From assembly GCA_016165875.1 (NCBI GenBank), contig JABBOT010000023.1:1426001-1490000 (forward strand): a stretch of 64,000 nucleotides of DNA, written 5' to 3'. Position 1 is the stretch's first letter. Every line of letters begins with the position of its first letter. Below are positions 1 to 11,900 of this stretch, piece after piece. Below the pieces are notes generated by a model. That model was not told the DNA's origin, ran no database searches, and saw nothing but the letters and a program-made list of their open reading frames with translations. The position numbers and the translations under genes are program-made. The stretch is from Acanthopleura granulata (Eukaryota; Mollusca; Polyplacophora; Chitonida; Chitonidae).

Positions 1-14
1 GCCTCTTGAGTATA

Positions 15-190
15 TTTAGTTATTTATTTGATTGGTGCTTTACGTCATACTAAAGAATATTTCACTTATACGGCGTCGGCCAGCAATATGGTGGAAGGAA
101 ACCGCGCAGAGCTCGGGGAAACCCATTCAGCAGGTTCCTGGCAGACCTTCCGACGTACGGCCGGAGAGGTAGACAGCATGAGCTGGCTCT
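15..190 (-). mobile_element. tRNA-derived SINE, 5'-truncated copy
   Basis: The stretch begins with a TTTATTTATTTG tail, then ATTGGTGCTTTACG, the body around GGCCAGCAATATGGTGG, and CAGACCTTCCGACGTACGG. It is the same family as the copies at 4384, 16504, 32766, 42349, 46016 and others. By comparison with full copies the tRNA-like head (A and B boxes) would lie at the right end, so the element reads on the minus strand. The head is missing here, consistent with truncation. Confidence 0.8.
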
Positions 191-1083
191 TGGGTATAAA
201 CAGAGCGTAACTCTGTGCTCTTCAAAATAAATTTACAGTTCATGTAGCTCAAGCCAAGTGCAGATTATCCAAGTTTTAGGCCTATATGCGATTACTATTC
301 TGGTGTATGTCAGAGGATGTACACGGGAACTATACACAAGGCATAATTGAAAAGTTCATACTGAAAACAATGATGTTTTTCGAAAAACTTAAAACAGGCA
401 ACATATTGTAAATTGTCATCGAGAGTTAAACCCGAACCTGCACAATGCAAAGGCACGATAATTTCCAGGATAGCACATAGCCAGTGAATCAGGCGTGTGG
501 CATTTTACAGCTTACATCTCATACAGTTAGGATTTCACTTCGATCGGTAAAGACAACGATTGCAATGTAATGGTGACCTCATCTTTGTTATACATCGTGG
601 GTATATAGGTCAAGAATATATAGATACTGGACTTCATTTGCAAAACATACCTTCCAACGTCTGCAGCACAGAACCGTATCTGAAGGACTTTCTACCCCAG
701 TAATATTGGGTGTGGCTTAAAGGGCCATTTTTTTCTGAACATTCTGAGCATGTAGAGTGTGGGGGGGGGGCTTTCTATCAAGTAGTTATGTAATAAATCC
801 CCCTACCTCCCGCCAGCTCCCAATAAAAACTGGGCTCCCTGAAATGTCCAAAATCTCACCATGCCAATTGGGTGATAACTATAGACAGTTAGCTATAGAT
901 GTCAAATCACACTGAAGAGCCTATGGCCAATTTCTTAATCTTACTTAGCACCCATGAAGAATAGTTAACGGTTCTTTCCGAAACTCACAGCGGAAATCAC
1001 AGTGTGAAGTGGTTGGTGAAGTAAATCCAACACTAGCTGCATGCTTTTGCCTCAGTATGACAATATCAGCAGGTGGTGTTCAC
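191..1083. other. Intergenic, nothing recognised
   Basis: No coding exon, RNA gene or repeat was recognised. There is a short G homopolymer near 760 and ordinary AT-rich spacer sequence. Short open frames here have no recognisable similarity and no splice context. Confidence 0.6.
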
Positions 1084-1333
1084 TTAAACGGTTCACGAGC
1101 TGTGTGGTCAAATTCCGAACGGTATATTGCTACATTAAACGGTTCACGAGCCGTGTGGTCAAATTCCAAACGGTATATTGCTACATATCATGTAGCAATA
1201 TGTAGCAATATACCGTTTGGAATTTGACCACACGAGCCACATGTAGCAATATACCGTTCGGAATTTGACCACACGAGCCACATGTAGCAATATACCGTTC
1301 GGAATTTGACCACACGGCTCGTGAACCGTTTAA
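1084..1333. repeat. Foldback element: two direct units facing three inverted units
   Basis: A roughly 50-bp unit (CGGTTCACGAGC ... GTGTGGTCAAATTCC ... ACGGTATATTGCTACA) occurs twice on the + strand at about 1088-1185. Three reverse-complement copies follow to 1333. The outermost arms, about 50 bp each, are nearly perfect inverted repeats, so the element can fold into a long hairpin. It starts and ends with TTAA (1084-1087 and 1330-1333), which could be target-site sequence or simply part of the arms. There is no coding capacity. It may be a MITE or foldback transposon. Confidence 0.85.
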
Positions 1334-2440
1334 GGCACAACACAAGCTCATTTTGTTTTACAAAGATGATGATGAATGATTCATGTCAGTTCGGAGGAAG
1401 GCGAATTCGAGCAAAAGACTGCCATCATGGCTGAAAAAAAAACAAACGCAAAAACAATTTTTTTGAATTGCTGAGCGCAGAAATACAATATGGATATATA
1501 TTGCATATTGGCCGAGTACATTTCGTGCTTTAATGTATCATTTTTTCATTATTTTTTTTTACTGTCATTAAGGCCTTTTGCTTAGTTTTCCATTATTGTG
1601 GAAAAGTTTTACGGATTCCCAACTGAACGTTACATACTTGTCGAACAAATAAAATACATACACCAAGACGATGAAAGCCTAATTCCGAATTAAGAACAAT
1701 CCTTATCTTTATACACTTATTAGTCGCCGGGCACCGAACATTTTCTTATTGAATGGGATATATATTTTCAGTTAGACAGTAATTCAAGTAGAATTCATAT
1801 TTATTCTGACTTTTTCTAAACATGAATTGCTCAATGTTTTCGAGCTATGATATATAGGTTCGGGTACCTATCGCATCTTGTCTCCAGTTTTTCTTTTTTT
1901 ACAGTGCTGATTATTTTGTTTGTTAATTTCATGTGTTCGTCAGTTAAAGTTTTTCTACAACAAACTTTCGATTGGAATTGTACCTGCCTTATTTCACTCA
2001 TTTCAACAACAAAGACTGAATTGCTCAGTGTGATGAATGCATGAGGCTAAAGCCTATTGTTTTCTTGGGCTTGCCGGTCACGCCCGCGGGGTGTGTGAGC
2101 TCAGGTGATGTCTGCAGAACTCATCGTCCGACATACCGGTACCTGTCATTAAAGCTCTTTAATCCAGAGTGGCCATGTACTCAGAATTGACATTAGCTTG
2201 TTTCCTTATCACCTTTTAAAAATCATGTCATACAATGAATTGAGTAAATTCAATCCAAGCCGTCTGCAAATCATGAGTGCATATAAACACGCCTATATAA
2301 GTCAACACAGATTGAGGATACTTTATCAGTCAAAATTAGCCTAACAGGCAAGATCGAGAGATCATAAATTAAGGAAATTATCTAAATTTCGAACGAAGTT
2401 TGATTTAGAATAGTCGTTTCGACCAAGAAAAAGCGAATAA
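1334..2440. other. Intergenic region upstream of DEPDC7
   Basis: AT-rich sequence with no recognisable exon. A more GC-rich patch near 2060-2150 has no recognised feature. The right end presumably holds distal promoter sequence for DEPDC7. Confidence 0.5.
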
Positions 2441-2508
2441 TTTACGCTGGTTTTACCACTGTGGCTGTACTAAACTCACTTCCGTATTCACCCAAGTGTT
2501 GTGCCCAG

Positions 2509-2526
2509 TGCATTCTGGGTAATAGT
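2509..2526 (+). promoter_or_regulatory. Possible ZNF143/Staf-like site in the DEPDC7 promoter or 5' UTR
   Basis: The sequence TGCATTCTGGGTAATAGT closely resembles the reverse complement of the vertebrate Staf/ZNF143 element (core CCCAGAATGCA, here ACCCAGAATGCA), with shorter spacing to the ACTA half. It sits about 34 bp before the proposed DEPDC7 start codon. The resemblance is visible; function is inferred only. Confidence 0.3.
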
Positions 2527-2559
2527 ACCCGGCAGTTTCAAAATTATCAAAGTACGATC

Positions 2560-2638
2560 ATGGACGACTGTGTTACACCGTTAAAATATACAGCTTTTAC
2601 CAGAGGGGAACCAGCCAGAGAGTCGAAACTTAGTCTGG
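2560..2638 (+). CDS. DEPDC7: DEPDC7 coding exon 1
   Basis: The ATG at 2560 begins MDDCVTPLKYTAF. The exon ends in phase 1 at CTGG|GTGAGT. The 5' UTR probably extends left to about 2450. Confidence 0.75.
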
Positions 2639-5600
2639 GTGAGTAGAAGAACCTTTATGATTATATTTTAGCTTGTTTGCAATCTGTATTTTGCTGTTTT
2701 CAAGAATATCCTTGTCGAGTGTGTTTTACAATTAGAAGCATGAAGGGTCCAGATTTCGCGAAACGCCCATCACATTTTTCTTTTCGTTAATCTTTTAGAG
2801 GAAGCACAATTCTTCTACAACGGTAATTTAATTAAACAATAAGATTCTTGGACTGTAAATAGTGGCACGAAAGCAGATTTACGTGTCTAGTTTATATTGA
2901 TTTTTAAAACTGTGTACCTGTTTTTCACAGACTTAGCCTGTCTCATGGCTACCAGAAACTACTATATCCTTATCATAATAACATCTCCATATCCCAGTTC
3001 CTGAGAACAAAAGGACTAGCTGTTGACATCCGATATTTTTTGGCAGATGTGGTTTACGTCATTTCACATAATGATGTTGATTAACGAATAATTTGTAAGG
3101 CCCACATCAAACATCTCGCTGGAATTGATATCTGTTTATTCAGTCACAATATAGAATGCCCGGGGGAACAAGAGCATCTGTCTTATCACTGGTTAATTCA
3201 TACTGGCAAATATTACTCCACAGGTTGTTATTTCTTTAAATTTCTATCACACCCTTCACAGTGCTGAGCAGTGGGATTCTTGATGGTGCAGCTTGTTTTA
3301 TTACCCCTGCCCCCCCCCCCACCTCATTTCTTCTCCTGTGTGTTCATATACCCACCAGCTATCATTAGGCACACTGAGCCTCCAAGCTGCCAGCCTGGGC
3401 CATAAGGTCCAGCAGACTGGTTGTAAAGCAAGTCTCATTTGGATAACTCTTGGGATGAGCCTGGTGCCAGAATCAGTAGGGGTTAAATCCAGTTTATTAT
3501 TGTAGTCAGCCCAAACCTACTGGACTAATCACAGACTAAATAAGATTAAATTAAGTTTATTGGCTTGGTAAGCTGGATGATGATTTTGATACTTCCGTGT
3601 AAGCATTTTAGTATAAAAGGCATTGATTTATCATTGCTTAGTCAGAACCAAGATACTGACGTAAACAAAACAACTATATTTACCCACAACTTACATGCAC
3701 ATTTAGACTTGTGCAAGGAACTAGAAGAGAAGGCTATCCTATTACAACAAGCTTACTGGACTGCTATTACATACTGTTGTATAACATAGAAGAGCTAAAT
3801 TAGAAGTTAATGTTTAGGGAGCAGACAGTCTAAGGGCATGTGACAGGAAGACTCCACTCCCCAGCTGTTTTCACCATCAGTGCTCAGTGCTTCTAAAGAT
3901 TAACCCACAGAGCCTCTGCTTTTCACACCAGTGCAGAAAGTGCTAAGCGAATTTGCCAATACATCTCGACTCTTTACTGAAATTTCCAAAAGTGCTAAGA
4001 TGGGGCAAATCAGCTGTGAAACTAAAGTGCTAGGTGAGAAATACCGTCCTTTGACGTGTGTTCTGTTTTTCTGTTTTATTTGAGTATTTTGGCTGTTAAA
4101 AGAAGACTGATTATGACAGTTGCAATTTTATATTTTACTGGCATTATGCTCAATTTCTGTTCTGTATTTCAGGGCCTTTCCGTGCTACTCAAATTTGGAA
4201 TGAAATTGTTACTCATTTGAAGTTGACAGTTGAAGTGAAGAGACGACGACACAAGATGAGATACATTGATAATTGTTTCACTGGGACAGATGCAGTCAAT
4301 GTAGTTTTCCAATATTTACTGAAAGATCAGAGTTGCTTTGGAGCTGAAATTTGCAGAGAGAAAGCAGTAAAGGTGGGAATTTGATTTATTTATTTATTTA
4401 GTTGATTGGTGTTTTACGCCGTACTCAAGAATGTTTCCCTTATATGACGGCGGCCAGCATTTTGGTGGTGGAAACCAAGCTGAGGTTGTGGGGGAAACCC
4501 ACAACCATTCGCAGGTAGCTGGCAGACCTTCCCACTTTCGACTGGAGAGGAAGCCAGCATGGATGAGATTTTGTTTGCTTAATTTGCTTAAGTTTCAATT
4601 AATTATAGATCTAAATCTGTTTCAAGATGAGTTACATCATTTATTAGTGGATATTGAATACACACAATACATGTATATGTGCATGTAGTTTATTTGATAG
4701 GTGATCATTATAATTTAAAATTGCTGGTGTGTAAGCATTTTTTGGATTAATGTGTGATACAGTAAAGAGTAGTTGCTTACATCGTTAATATCTTTCCTTT
4801 CAATTTGCATGTTATCAGCTTTGTCAGACGTTGATGGATCGTAGTGTGTTTGAGCCTGTGTCCAGTCGAGTGAGTGAAGGGAAGAGGCCAGTGTTTGAGG
4901 ATAGCCATAGTAAGTTGTACCAGTTTATCGGCGTGGATCCGTGTGATACTATCAGCTACGACTCTGACATAGAAGTATTGGAAGACACTGATGATGAGGA
5001 CACGGAAGGATCCAGCCCAGGGGAGGAGAGGAGGTAAGCAGTTTTAAAATATTTATGTTTTTTCCCATCCTGAAATGCTAAAAAATCAGATCCTAAAATC
5101 AGCATGTGCGTGTATTTGTACACTTGTAAAATGCCTCTTTTGGTTATTCCTCTCTCCACAGATGTGACCAGTGTGTCATATCATTGATATAATTTAGAAT
5201 AATCAACTTCAAAGTTTTCAGGTTTTCACACTTGGCATATTAATTATTTTTTTCTGATTAAATTTTGTGACAAATGGCATGAGTGTAGCTGACCAGAGTT
5301 ACTTACTCTCCACATGTATTATGCCTATAAGAAGAAAAAGTTTTATTATAACCTGTGCCCTTCTTGACCTTGATGGCAATCTGTATTTCACGTTTGTAGA
5401 AATAACCAGGACCTAGAACCAGACATGATTGGTGACCATGACGACATCATCTGCAACCCTATACTCATGAGCAAACAAGGAAATATGATGGCTGAGGTGT
5501 TACAGTTACAGAAGGGCCTGAAGAGGAAGAGTGTCAACCTGGCTGCTCACCCATTACAGTGCACTAAAGTGCCACGCCGATTTTCGTACCCTGAGGGGAT

Positions 5601-7999
5601 GAAGCTAGGGGACAACCCTGGAGAGATTCAGCCAGGTGGTAAGTTATTTAGCCAGTTCAGGGTTAGATGGAGGAAGAAGTATGTGTTTTCTCAGAAGATT
5701 TAGACTTTCAGTGCGTCAGATATGTTTTTATTTGTTGTGGAATGTTGGACTATTAAAGTTACTGATTTAGTACTAAGTTGTAGTTTAGATTTACCATCAT
5801 TTCTAAATAATCTGTGTCAAAAGGTGTCTTCATCTGATCAGTGTCACAGAATGTTGTGGGGTGTACCAGGACTGTTTTATTTAATTACATTATTTATTTA
5901 TTTTGTATTTATAGCTATTCTTCATTGTATAAATATTTCATATCTGTGCAAAAACTTGTGCCATTACTCAGCTGTGTTAAGCCATAATCATTCATTCCTT
6001 GAGGACTAGCCAGACCATTATACAGCTGTTTGTTAAGTCCCTAAACAAAGTTAACTTCCTTTATTTCTGCTTCCAGCCTATGATGAGATGTGGAGAGAAG
6101 TGGCCTTAAGGAAGCTTTTAACAATAGTGGATGTGCCCATTTTAGATGGCCTTCTGTCTGAAGACAAGACACACAGGAAGTCCAACCGATTTAACATCGT
6201 CATAACCAATGTCATCAATAACCGTATGCGCCCTTCGGCCTCCGTAGGGGGAAATGAGGATCCTTGGGTGAAGTCAGCCTTGGATGTGTTGGAAGGTCTA
6301 CCATTGGGGTTATCTGTCCTTGACAAGGAGCTCCAGGCGCCAGTCACCGTGTCCACGAAACGGCAACTGTTTCGAGCAGTCTGCAAGCACTACTCCCAGG
6401 CAGTAGAGCCTCTTTTACCGGAGAGGTTCATCGACCTGTACCTGGCAATCCTGAACCTGATCCTGCAGGAGAAGGATGACCTGGCTGTCAAGGCTCTCCA
6501 GCTGCTCATGATACTTCTGCCCTGGCAGACTATTGAGGAAGTGGATCGGCTCTTTAAGTTTATGGTGGCAGTCGCTGAAGATGCGTCCTGCTCTCTGGAG
6601 GAACAGGTTAGCTCGTTAGTAAAGCTGTGTTCGCTGCTGTACTTTAAGTATTTTCTTATTATTTATTCTATTTTTTTAAGAATCAAGAGTTTGAATCTTT
6701 CCATTTTGCATGATTAATGTATGTTGACTTTAAAGTTGCATAGTATTGTGTTAAATATGGATAAAATTTTGATATTTATTTTAATTTGGTATTGTTTACA
6801 GGAGGATAACAAGATCATAGTCATCAACAGATTTACTGATGTTCTCATCCAACACACCATGATCTCTCACAATCTTTCGGCTGTTCTTGTTGGCTTTATC
6901 CTGTCCAATGCTGGAACTGTCTTTACGATCCCTAAAGAGATTGAAGATAAAGTTCAATACTACATGGCACAGGTCAGACAAGGAAAGCTGGACCCTGTTA
7001 TTGGTATGTGTCTGCCAACCATAAAAAGTAGGTGGAGTTTGGTGGTATTTGATTGGCCTGATCGTGCAGGACAATGCAACAGCCTTCACAGAATTTCCCA
7101 TTTATTTATCCCGTTTTTTGTCTTCTTATTTTGACTTCTGGGTGATTTGAACACATTTCAAAATGATTTGGTGGCGGAGATATTTGGAGGCAAACTGGAT
7201 AATGTGAAGGGAGTTCCACTGTGCTGCATGAATGAGACCATTGCATGTTCATATGTACTGGGTTGCACTTGCATGGTTTCATTCTAACAAATTCTCCCCA
7301 AATTTCTTTGTCCCTTTGTACCTAACTTTTCTTCTCAAGATAGAAAGTGCAAAGCATGAGATAATGAGTGATAACAAGTAGCTTTGAAAATTAATTTTCT
7401 TTGCCTAATCTTCTAAGATTCAAGAGTCTTTCTAAAGCAGTAAGACTGAGATCAGTCTCTGTTAAAATGATTACTTCATAGTTTACTACACTAACAAAAC
7501 AGTGTGGAAGCTTGTTTATAACTTTAAGATTGTTTAACAACTCTTTTCAGTCTAATCTTAAGTGTAAATAAATCAAGATTATAAGAGCCATAAATCCATT
7601 GTTACAGTTCTTCCAACTTATAAATAGCTGTGTAAAATATTTCCTTAAGAACAGTGGTTTCATTAGTACAGTGTTCTTAAAAGGTTTCTGTGAAGAAACA
7701 TTAGTCTTTTTGTTAAGATCTTCAATATAATTTTCAACACATATGACATGCCTTTTATGTTTATTTTTGAATGATATGGGTAATTTTTCTGTTTTACAGA
7801 GGAGTCGTACTGTGCCAGGTTAACACATGAAGAGTACAGCAAACAAAAAGAGGCGGCCACTAATGAGGGATTGAAAAATGTGATTGATGCAATCCTAGAT
7901 GACACAAAAATACCCCTCAAAGAGAAGAAACTCAGACTGAAACAGTTCCAGAAGTTTCATCCGCAGATTTGTGCTCAGTACTTCCCAGATATCGTTTGA
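2560..7999 (+). CDS. DEPDC7: DEP domain-containing protein 7 (DEPDC7), spliced gene
   Basis: The coding sequence joins 2560-2638, 3932-4033, 4173-4372, 4819-5033, 5400-5638, 6077-6606, 6802-7003 and 7800-7999. All junctions are GT-AG and the phases agree. The product is about 588 aa (554 without exon 2; human is about 511). Residues roughly 62-160 form a DEP domain: QIWNEIVTHL, the basic VKRRRHKMRY, and NCFTGTDAVNVVF, ending VFEDSHSKLYQF. An acidic linker follows (DSDIEVLEDTDDEDTE). The C-terminal helical region, with EVALRKLLTIVDVPILDGLL-like and LKEKKLRLKQFQKFHP motifs, is typical of DEPDC7. Vertebrate DEPDC7 has been linked to CARMA/NF-kB signalling; its role here is unknown. The start is the ATG at 2560, the first that opens into the frame used by the DEP exons. 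Neighbouring ODF3 lies on the same strand 4 kb downstream. Confidence 0.9.
3932..4033 (+). CDS. DEPDC7: DEPDC7 exon 2, possible cassette exon
   Basis: A good acceptor (a pyrimidine-rich stretch ending CACACCAG at 3931) and a GTGAGA donor bound 102 bp. The exon is fully open and enters and leaves in phase 1 (encoding VQKVLSEFANTSRLF ... KVL). Exon 1 could also join exon 3 directly in frame, so this exon could be constitutive or alternative. I recognise no domain in it. Confidence 0.6.
4173..4372 (+). CDS. DEPDC7: DEPDC7 exon 3, first part of the DEP domain
   Basis: The acceptor is TTTCAG and the donor AAAG|GTGGGA. It encodes PFRATQIWNEIV through REKAVK, including the DEP basic helix KRRRHK and the FTGTDAV signature. 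It enters in phase 1 and leaves in phase 0. Confidence 0.92.
4384..4562 (-). mobile_element. tRNA-derived SINE in DEPDC7 intron 3
   Basis: The copy starts with a (TTTA)n tail, then GATTGGTGTTTTACGCCGTA, the GGCGGCCAGCATTTTGGTGG body and CAGACCTTCCCAC. It ends at GAAGCCAGCAT, so the tRNA head is lost. It begins only about 12 bp after the exon 3 donor site. Confidence 0.85.
4819..5033 (+). CDS. DEPDC7: DEPDC7 exon 4, end of DEP domain and acidic linker
   Basis: The acceptor is GTTATCAG and the donor AG|GTAAGC. It encodes LCQTLMDRSVFEPV and VFEDSHSKLYQF, the end of the DEP fold, followed by an Asp/Glu-rich stretch. It enters in phase 0 and leaves in phase 2. Confidence 0.92.
5400..5638 (+). CDS. 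DEPDC7: DEPDC7 exon 5, linker
   Basis: The acceptor is TTTGTAG and the donor GGTG|GTAAGT. It encodes NNQDLEPDMIGDHDD through GEIQPG, a low-conservation linker with a basic patch (KGLKRKS). It enters in phase 2 and leaves in phase 1. Confidence 0.88.
6077..6606 (+). CDS. DEPDC7: DEPDC7 exon 6, large helical region
   Basis: The acceptor is CTTCCAG and the donor CAG|GTTAGC. The 530-bp exon encodes YDEMWREVALRKLLTIVD and helices such as YLAILNLILQEKDDLAVKAL, which match the C-terminal helical half of DEPDC7. It enters in phase 1 and leaves in phase 0. Confidence 0.92.
6802..7003 (+). CDS. DEPDC7: DEPDC7 exon 7
   Basis: The acceptor is TTTACAG and the donor ATTG|GTATGT. It encodes EDNKIIVINRFTDVLI through GKLDPVI, which corresponds to the vertebrate segment with a KIPGTLHK-type motif (here TIPKEIEDK). 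It enters in phase 0 and leaves in phase 1. Confidence 0.92.
7800..7999 (+). CDS. DEPDC7: DEPDC7 exon 8, C terminus and stop
   Basis: The acceptor is TTTTACAG. It encodes ESYCARLTHEEYSKQKEAA, then KEKKLRLKQFQKFHPQICAQ, ending YFPDIV and TGA at 7997-7999. The ending closely parallels the vertebrate DEPDC7 C terminus. Confidence 0.93.
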
Positions 8000-10900
8000 A
8001 GACAAGGTCTCAGAACAGACATTATCAAAAATTAAAGTGCCAAAGGGGTATCCAGTTTGCCCCGTGAATCATTTCACATGATTGTAGCTCTCTGTTAGTA
8101 ATTGTGGCATACCATGTCCGTCTGTTATCTGTGGAGAAAGGCTTCTGTTGTTACCTGTGGCATATTTACATGTATGGTTTTTAATTTGTTGCTCATATTT
8201 GGATTGATCCTCAAGTACCTGGCAGGTATGCCACCAGCATGATAATACTGTATTTTACCTAAACTTAAGCTTTTTTTCAAGGGACACAATTTACTTGATT
8301 CCAGTGGATTCAGCCATCTTATAAGGTTGATTGCCTTCTTAACAGAAAAATGTATCATTGTAAGGTCTTTGAGCACTTCTTAGGTTGCATTTTTAACACG
8401 CGAGACTTTAGGTAAAATACAGTAATCATCATAATATGACATATCACTGAGAATTCAAAATATCACAGTTACCCGTATAGTTATTTATGTCGGCACATGA
8501 TTATAATCATTTGCTACATCATTTTACCATAGTCAGGATGATTGTAATCATTATCTGTATCATATACCATTGTCCCAGAATTACCTTGCATATGTAGCCA
8601 GCATGATTAGTCATACTCTGAAAAAGGGCCCTACACTTGAAGTTTTAATTGGGCTTAAGTTGGAATTTCTGAGTTTATTTTCTCTGTATGTCAATTTCTT
8701 TAAAAACATTATTTATTTCATTTAGCAAGAACAAAAAAAAAATTTCTCTACTAACCAACCAATTTTATTGAGATAGGGTTATGTTACCTGCAAGAAAGAA
8801 CTTTTTAAGGATGGCGTTACCTTACATGTGCAGTCAGCATGATCACATTCACTCTGCATTGTAGCATATCACATCATTGAGTGTCCGTAGAGTCCATATG
8901 TGACAGCTTTGTATTTATGTAAAACGTAACATTGATATTAAATCATTACAGTATTTTTTCTCATCATTTAATTCATCATATTCAGCATTAACAGTCTACA
9001 GTGTTCATATTTTTAAACCAGCCTCATCAATTTACTAGTTATCAAATCACATATATAGAAGGTGCTCCTGCTCATATGTGCACTTGTTCTGTTCTTGTCA
9101 GGACGTAACTGAGTTTGTAGTATCATGTATGTTCATGATATGAGTTAGTACACGTTGTTACCGACCACAAATTATATACATAGTAAGAAGGTGCTACTTC
9201 AGATCATACTTGTTACATATATTCTAGGTTATATATATTCACATTATGTCAGCAGAAATTTAATTTATATAATAAAAGAAATGGGGAAAATTACTATTGG
9301 TTTGTCTGATAAGTCTTTCTACTATGATCCAGCTGTTATCAATCATGTCTGTCTTACAAAGTATTTGTTCATCAGGCTACATAAAGCAACACTTGTGTGA
9401 TCAACAAGAAACTTTATTCATGGGAAAATCAGTAAGATATCAAATGGTTCCTTGGGGAGGGGGGGGGCAATTTTAATTGACATTACTTTAAACTTTGCAA
9501 AGATCTGAAGACATAGGTAAACCTGTGTAGTGATCTCATTTTATATATCCATGAACTTGGTGCAATACTGATTTTGTATTTACTTGTTGATTATTTTTCA
9601 AATTTCAATTTGGGTGTTATTTTCAGTGACTGAATGGCATTACTTGTGCTGTTATTATATTTCCTATGATCAATAAATAGAAGATCTGAAGGATTATTGA
9701 ACTCTGGTTTGCCATTAAAGTGACATTCTGTAAATGTTCAACCCTTTCAACCACTAAAGCACTTTTTTTTAGTGGAATTTATGCATACAGTGATTATGAA
9801 AAAGACGGTAAAATGATTTGTGTGATTAAGGATGTGAGCTTCATAAAACTGCAAATTATTTCTTTACACCTCATAATTCTGTCAGAAAGTTTGAAAATAT
9901 TGGTTGCAGAGGTGGTTGAAAAGGTTAAAGAATTACAGTATCACTAGTTTTAGGAACTGTGTTAGATCAATATTAATATGAAAGATGTTTTAGTTTAACA
10001 CATTTTTTGCAAAGCCCTGTAATTCATCACATGGCTATTGCAAATATTGAAATTCATCTCACAGGATGTGTTAAAAAGGGGTAATTTTATTAAACACAAC
10101 ATTACATGTATTTGGGGAATATTTTAGCAGTGTCTCATGGTTACCACCATAATGACTGACCAGTGACTAACTTGTGCGTGTTTTTATAGACATAAGTTTT
10201 AATGTCTGTAAATTTGTTTATTTTTAATTGTTCATTATTAATAAATGTGTCTCCTGTCATGTGTATGTTGTACAAATTATTTATATGTGTGAATGACATT
10301 TGTTACACTTTAATTGTAATTGGGCAGATTGTACTTACCACCTACTTTATGATTTAATAATACTGAAAATGGATTTTTGTCACACAGCAGATTTTCTGTT
10401 ATTGAGTGCCTTTTATGTATGAATTTAGAGATGTTTCACTGGGAACTTTTATTCCCAATGGGAACTTCCTCCACATGCTATGATGCCCAATGTAGCAAAG
10501 TGCCCAAACTTGTACAATAGGACTACCATATTTTGTGTCATACACTGTAATATCCTTGTTTTAGTAAAGTTTACAAGTTTTAACAGAAGAACAATCCAGA
10601 AGAAGTTTTCAAGGACAGAAGCCCAGAAGATGCTCCATCTGTAAGAGTAATGTGGGTGAGTAAGGGCTGCAGATGTGAAAATATGAGAATATCACAACGC
10701 TAAAGGATGCAGTGATTCATTTATGAGAATCATTCGTTCACCAGGTCATGCCAGATTAAGCATTATATTGATTAGCCCTAGGTTTATTTTTACATTAGGC
10801 AGTCAGGTATAAAACAATGTTCTGGAACTATGCGTCTAAAGGAAAGCCTGCATTCTGGAAATGTGGATGGACAAATGTATAAATTTGTCATTATTTATCT

Positions 10901-11740
10901 AATAAGTATTCTGTGTTTGTTTTTTCTATTTCACATGTAGTGTACACAATAAAGGGAATTTAAAGCTTGCAACAAGGATTCATGCACTACACTGGAACTG
11001 AAGATATACATATATTAATTTTCTTACATACAGTAGACAAAAACTATTGATAAGTGGCTAAAAAAAAATTATGTTTATCATTTTTTCTGTCTATATATAT
11101 ACATCAGCAATCTTTGAAAGAAATGTAGTGTTGTTGAAAAATACAAATGCAAAGATAGTAAACCTTGTTGGTATTCTTCATTTTTGGTTTTGAAAAGCAT
11201 TATTTGTATTTATTTCTTTTTTCATTTATTATTATTATTATTATTTCAGTTCTTTGGGCACCCTTGCTGGTTCAGTTGCTTAGTCTTTGTAGTTTAACCC
11301 TGGCCGCAGCCCACAGGTCACAGGCATAAATCCAATTCATACCAGTTCTGCTTTGCTTTGTGAGGATAAAAGCTTTGAGTTGAAAGTCTTAAAAATGTTA
11401 AGGAAAATCAGTGTACTCAGTAACCTGCATTTGTTTAGCGTAGGGCAGAGTAATGGATGCCTAAACTGCGCATGGTCTAACTTATGTACGGTCCTGAATC
11501 CATTAACTCAATACACTTTCATATCTGCATCACTACAACACGTTTACAGCCCCACACCTCATGGCACCAGCCTAAAGTGGCAATCGCCTGACCAAGTACA
11601 GGTTGGGTGTCATGATTTCATCGAACCAAATGTACGTATACGTCTCCCGAGAAACAAACAGAGGCCTTCGTGTACGGTCACACATTTATACGACACGTTA
11701 AAAAATATCGATTTCGGATAACCGATATTGACAACCTAAG
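8000..11740. other. DEPDC7 3' UTR and spacer
   Basis: No coding exon was recognised. AATAAA hexamers on the + strand occur near 9271, 9672, 10240 and 10948, so the DEPDC7 3' UTR may extend one to three kilobases; I cannot choose between them. Phrases such as 'cagcatgat' recur near 8235, 8600 and 8838, suggesting very old degenerate repeats. A 122-codon open frame at 11353-11721 looks non-coding. Confidence 0.5.
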
Positions 11741-11766
11741 CCATAGTCAGAAACACGTGGGGCGCA

Positions 11767-11780
11767 GTGTCATTAGCAAC
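11767..11780 (+). promoter_or_regulatory. Possible RFX X-box upstream of ODF3
   Basis: GTGTCATTAGCAAC carries a perfect right half-site (AGCAAC) and matches 9 of 14 positions of the palindromic RFX consensus GTTGCCATGGCAAC. It lies about 220 bp before the end of the non-coding first exon of a sperm or cilium gene, where X-boxes are expected. Confidence 0.35.
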
Positions 11781-11900
11781 CAACTTCCCACTTCGGTTGT
11801 TTCCGCTGTTCCGAAAAACAACATCGGAATGCGCGAGGCCAATGAAATGGCAGAATAACTGGTCACGTGAACCGGCTGAACGACAGGTCACGCTGCTCTC

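Noticed and set aside
11353..11721. A 122-codon frame between DEPDC7 and ODF3
   Set aside because: Composition looks random, there is no recognisable domain, and it is not linked in phase to any plausible exon.
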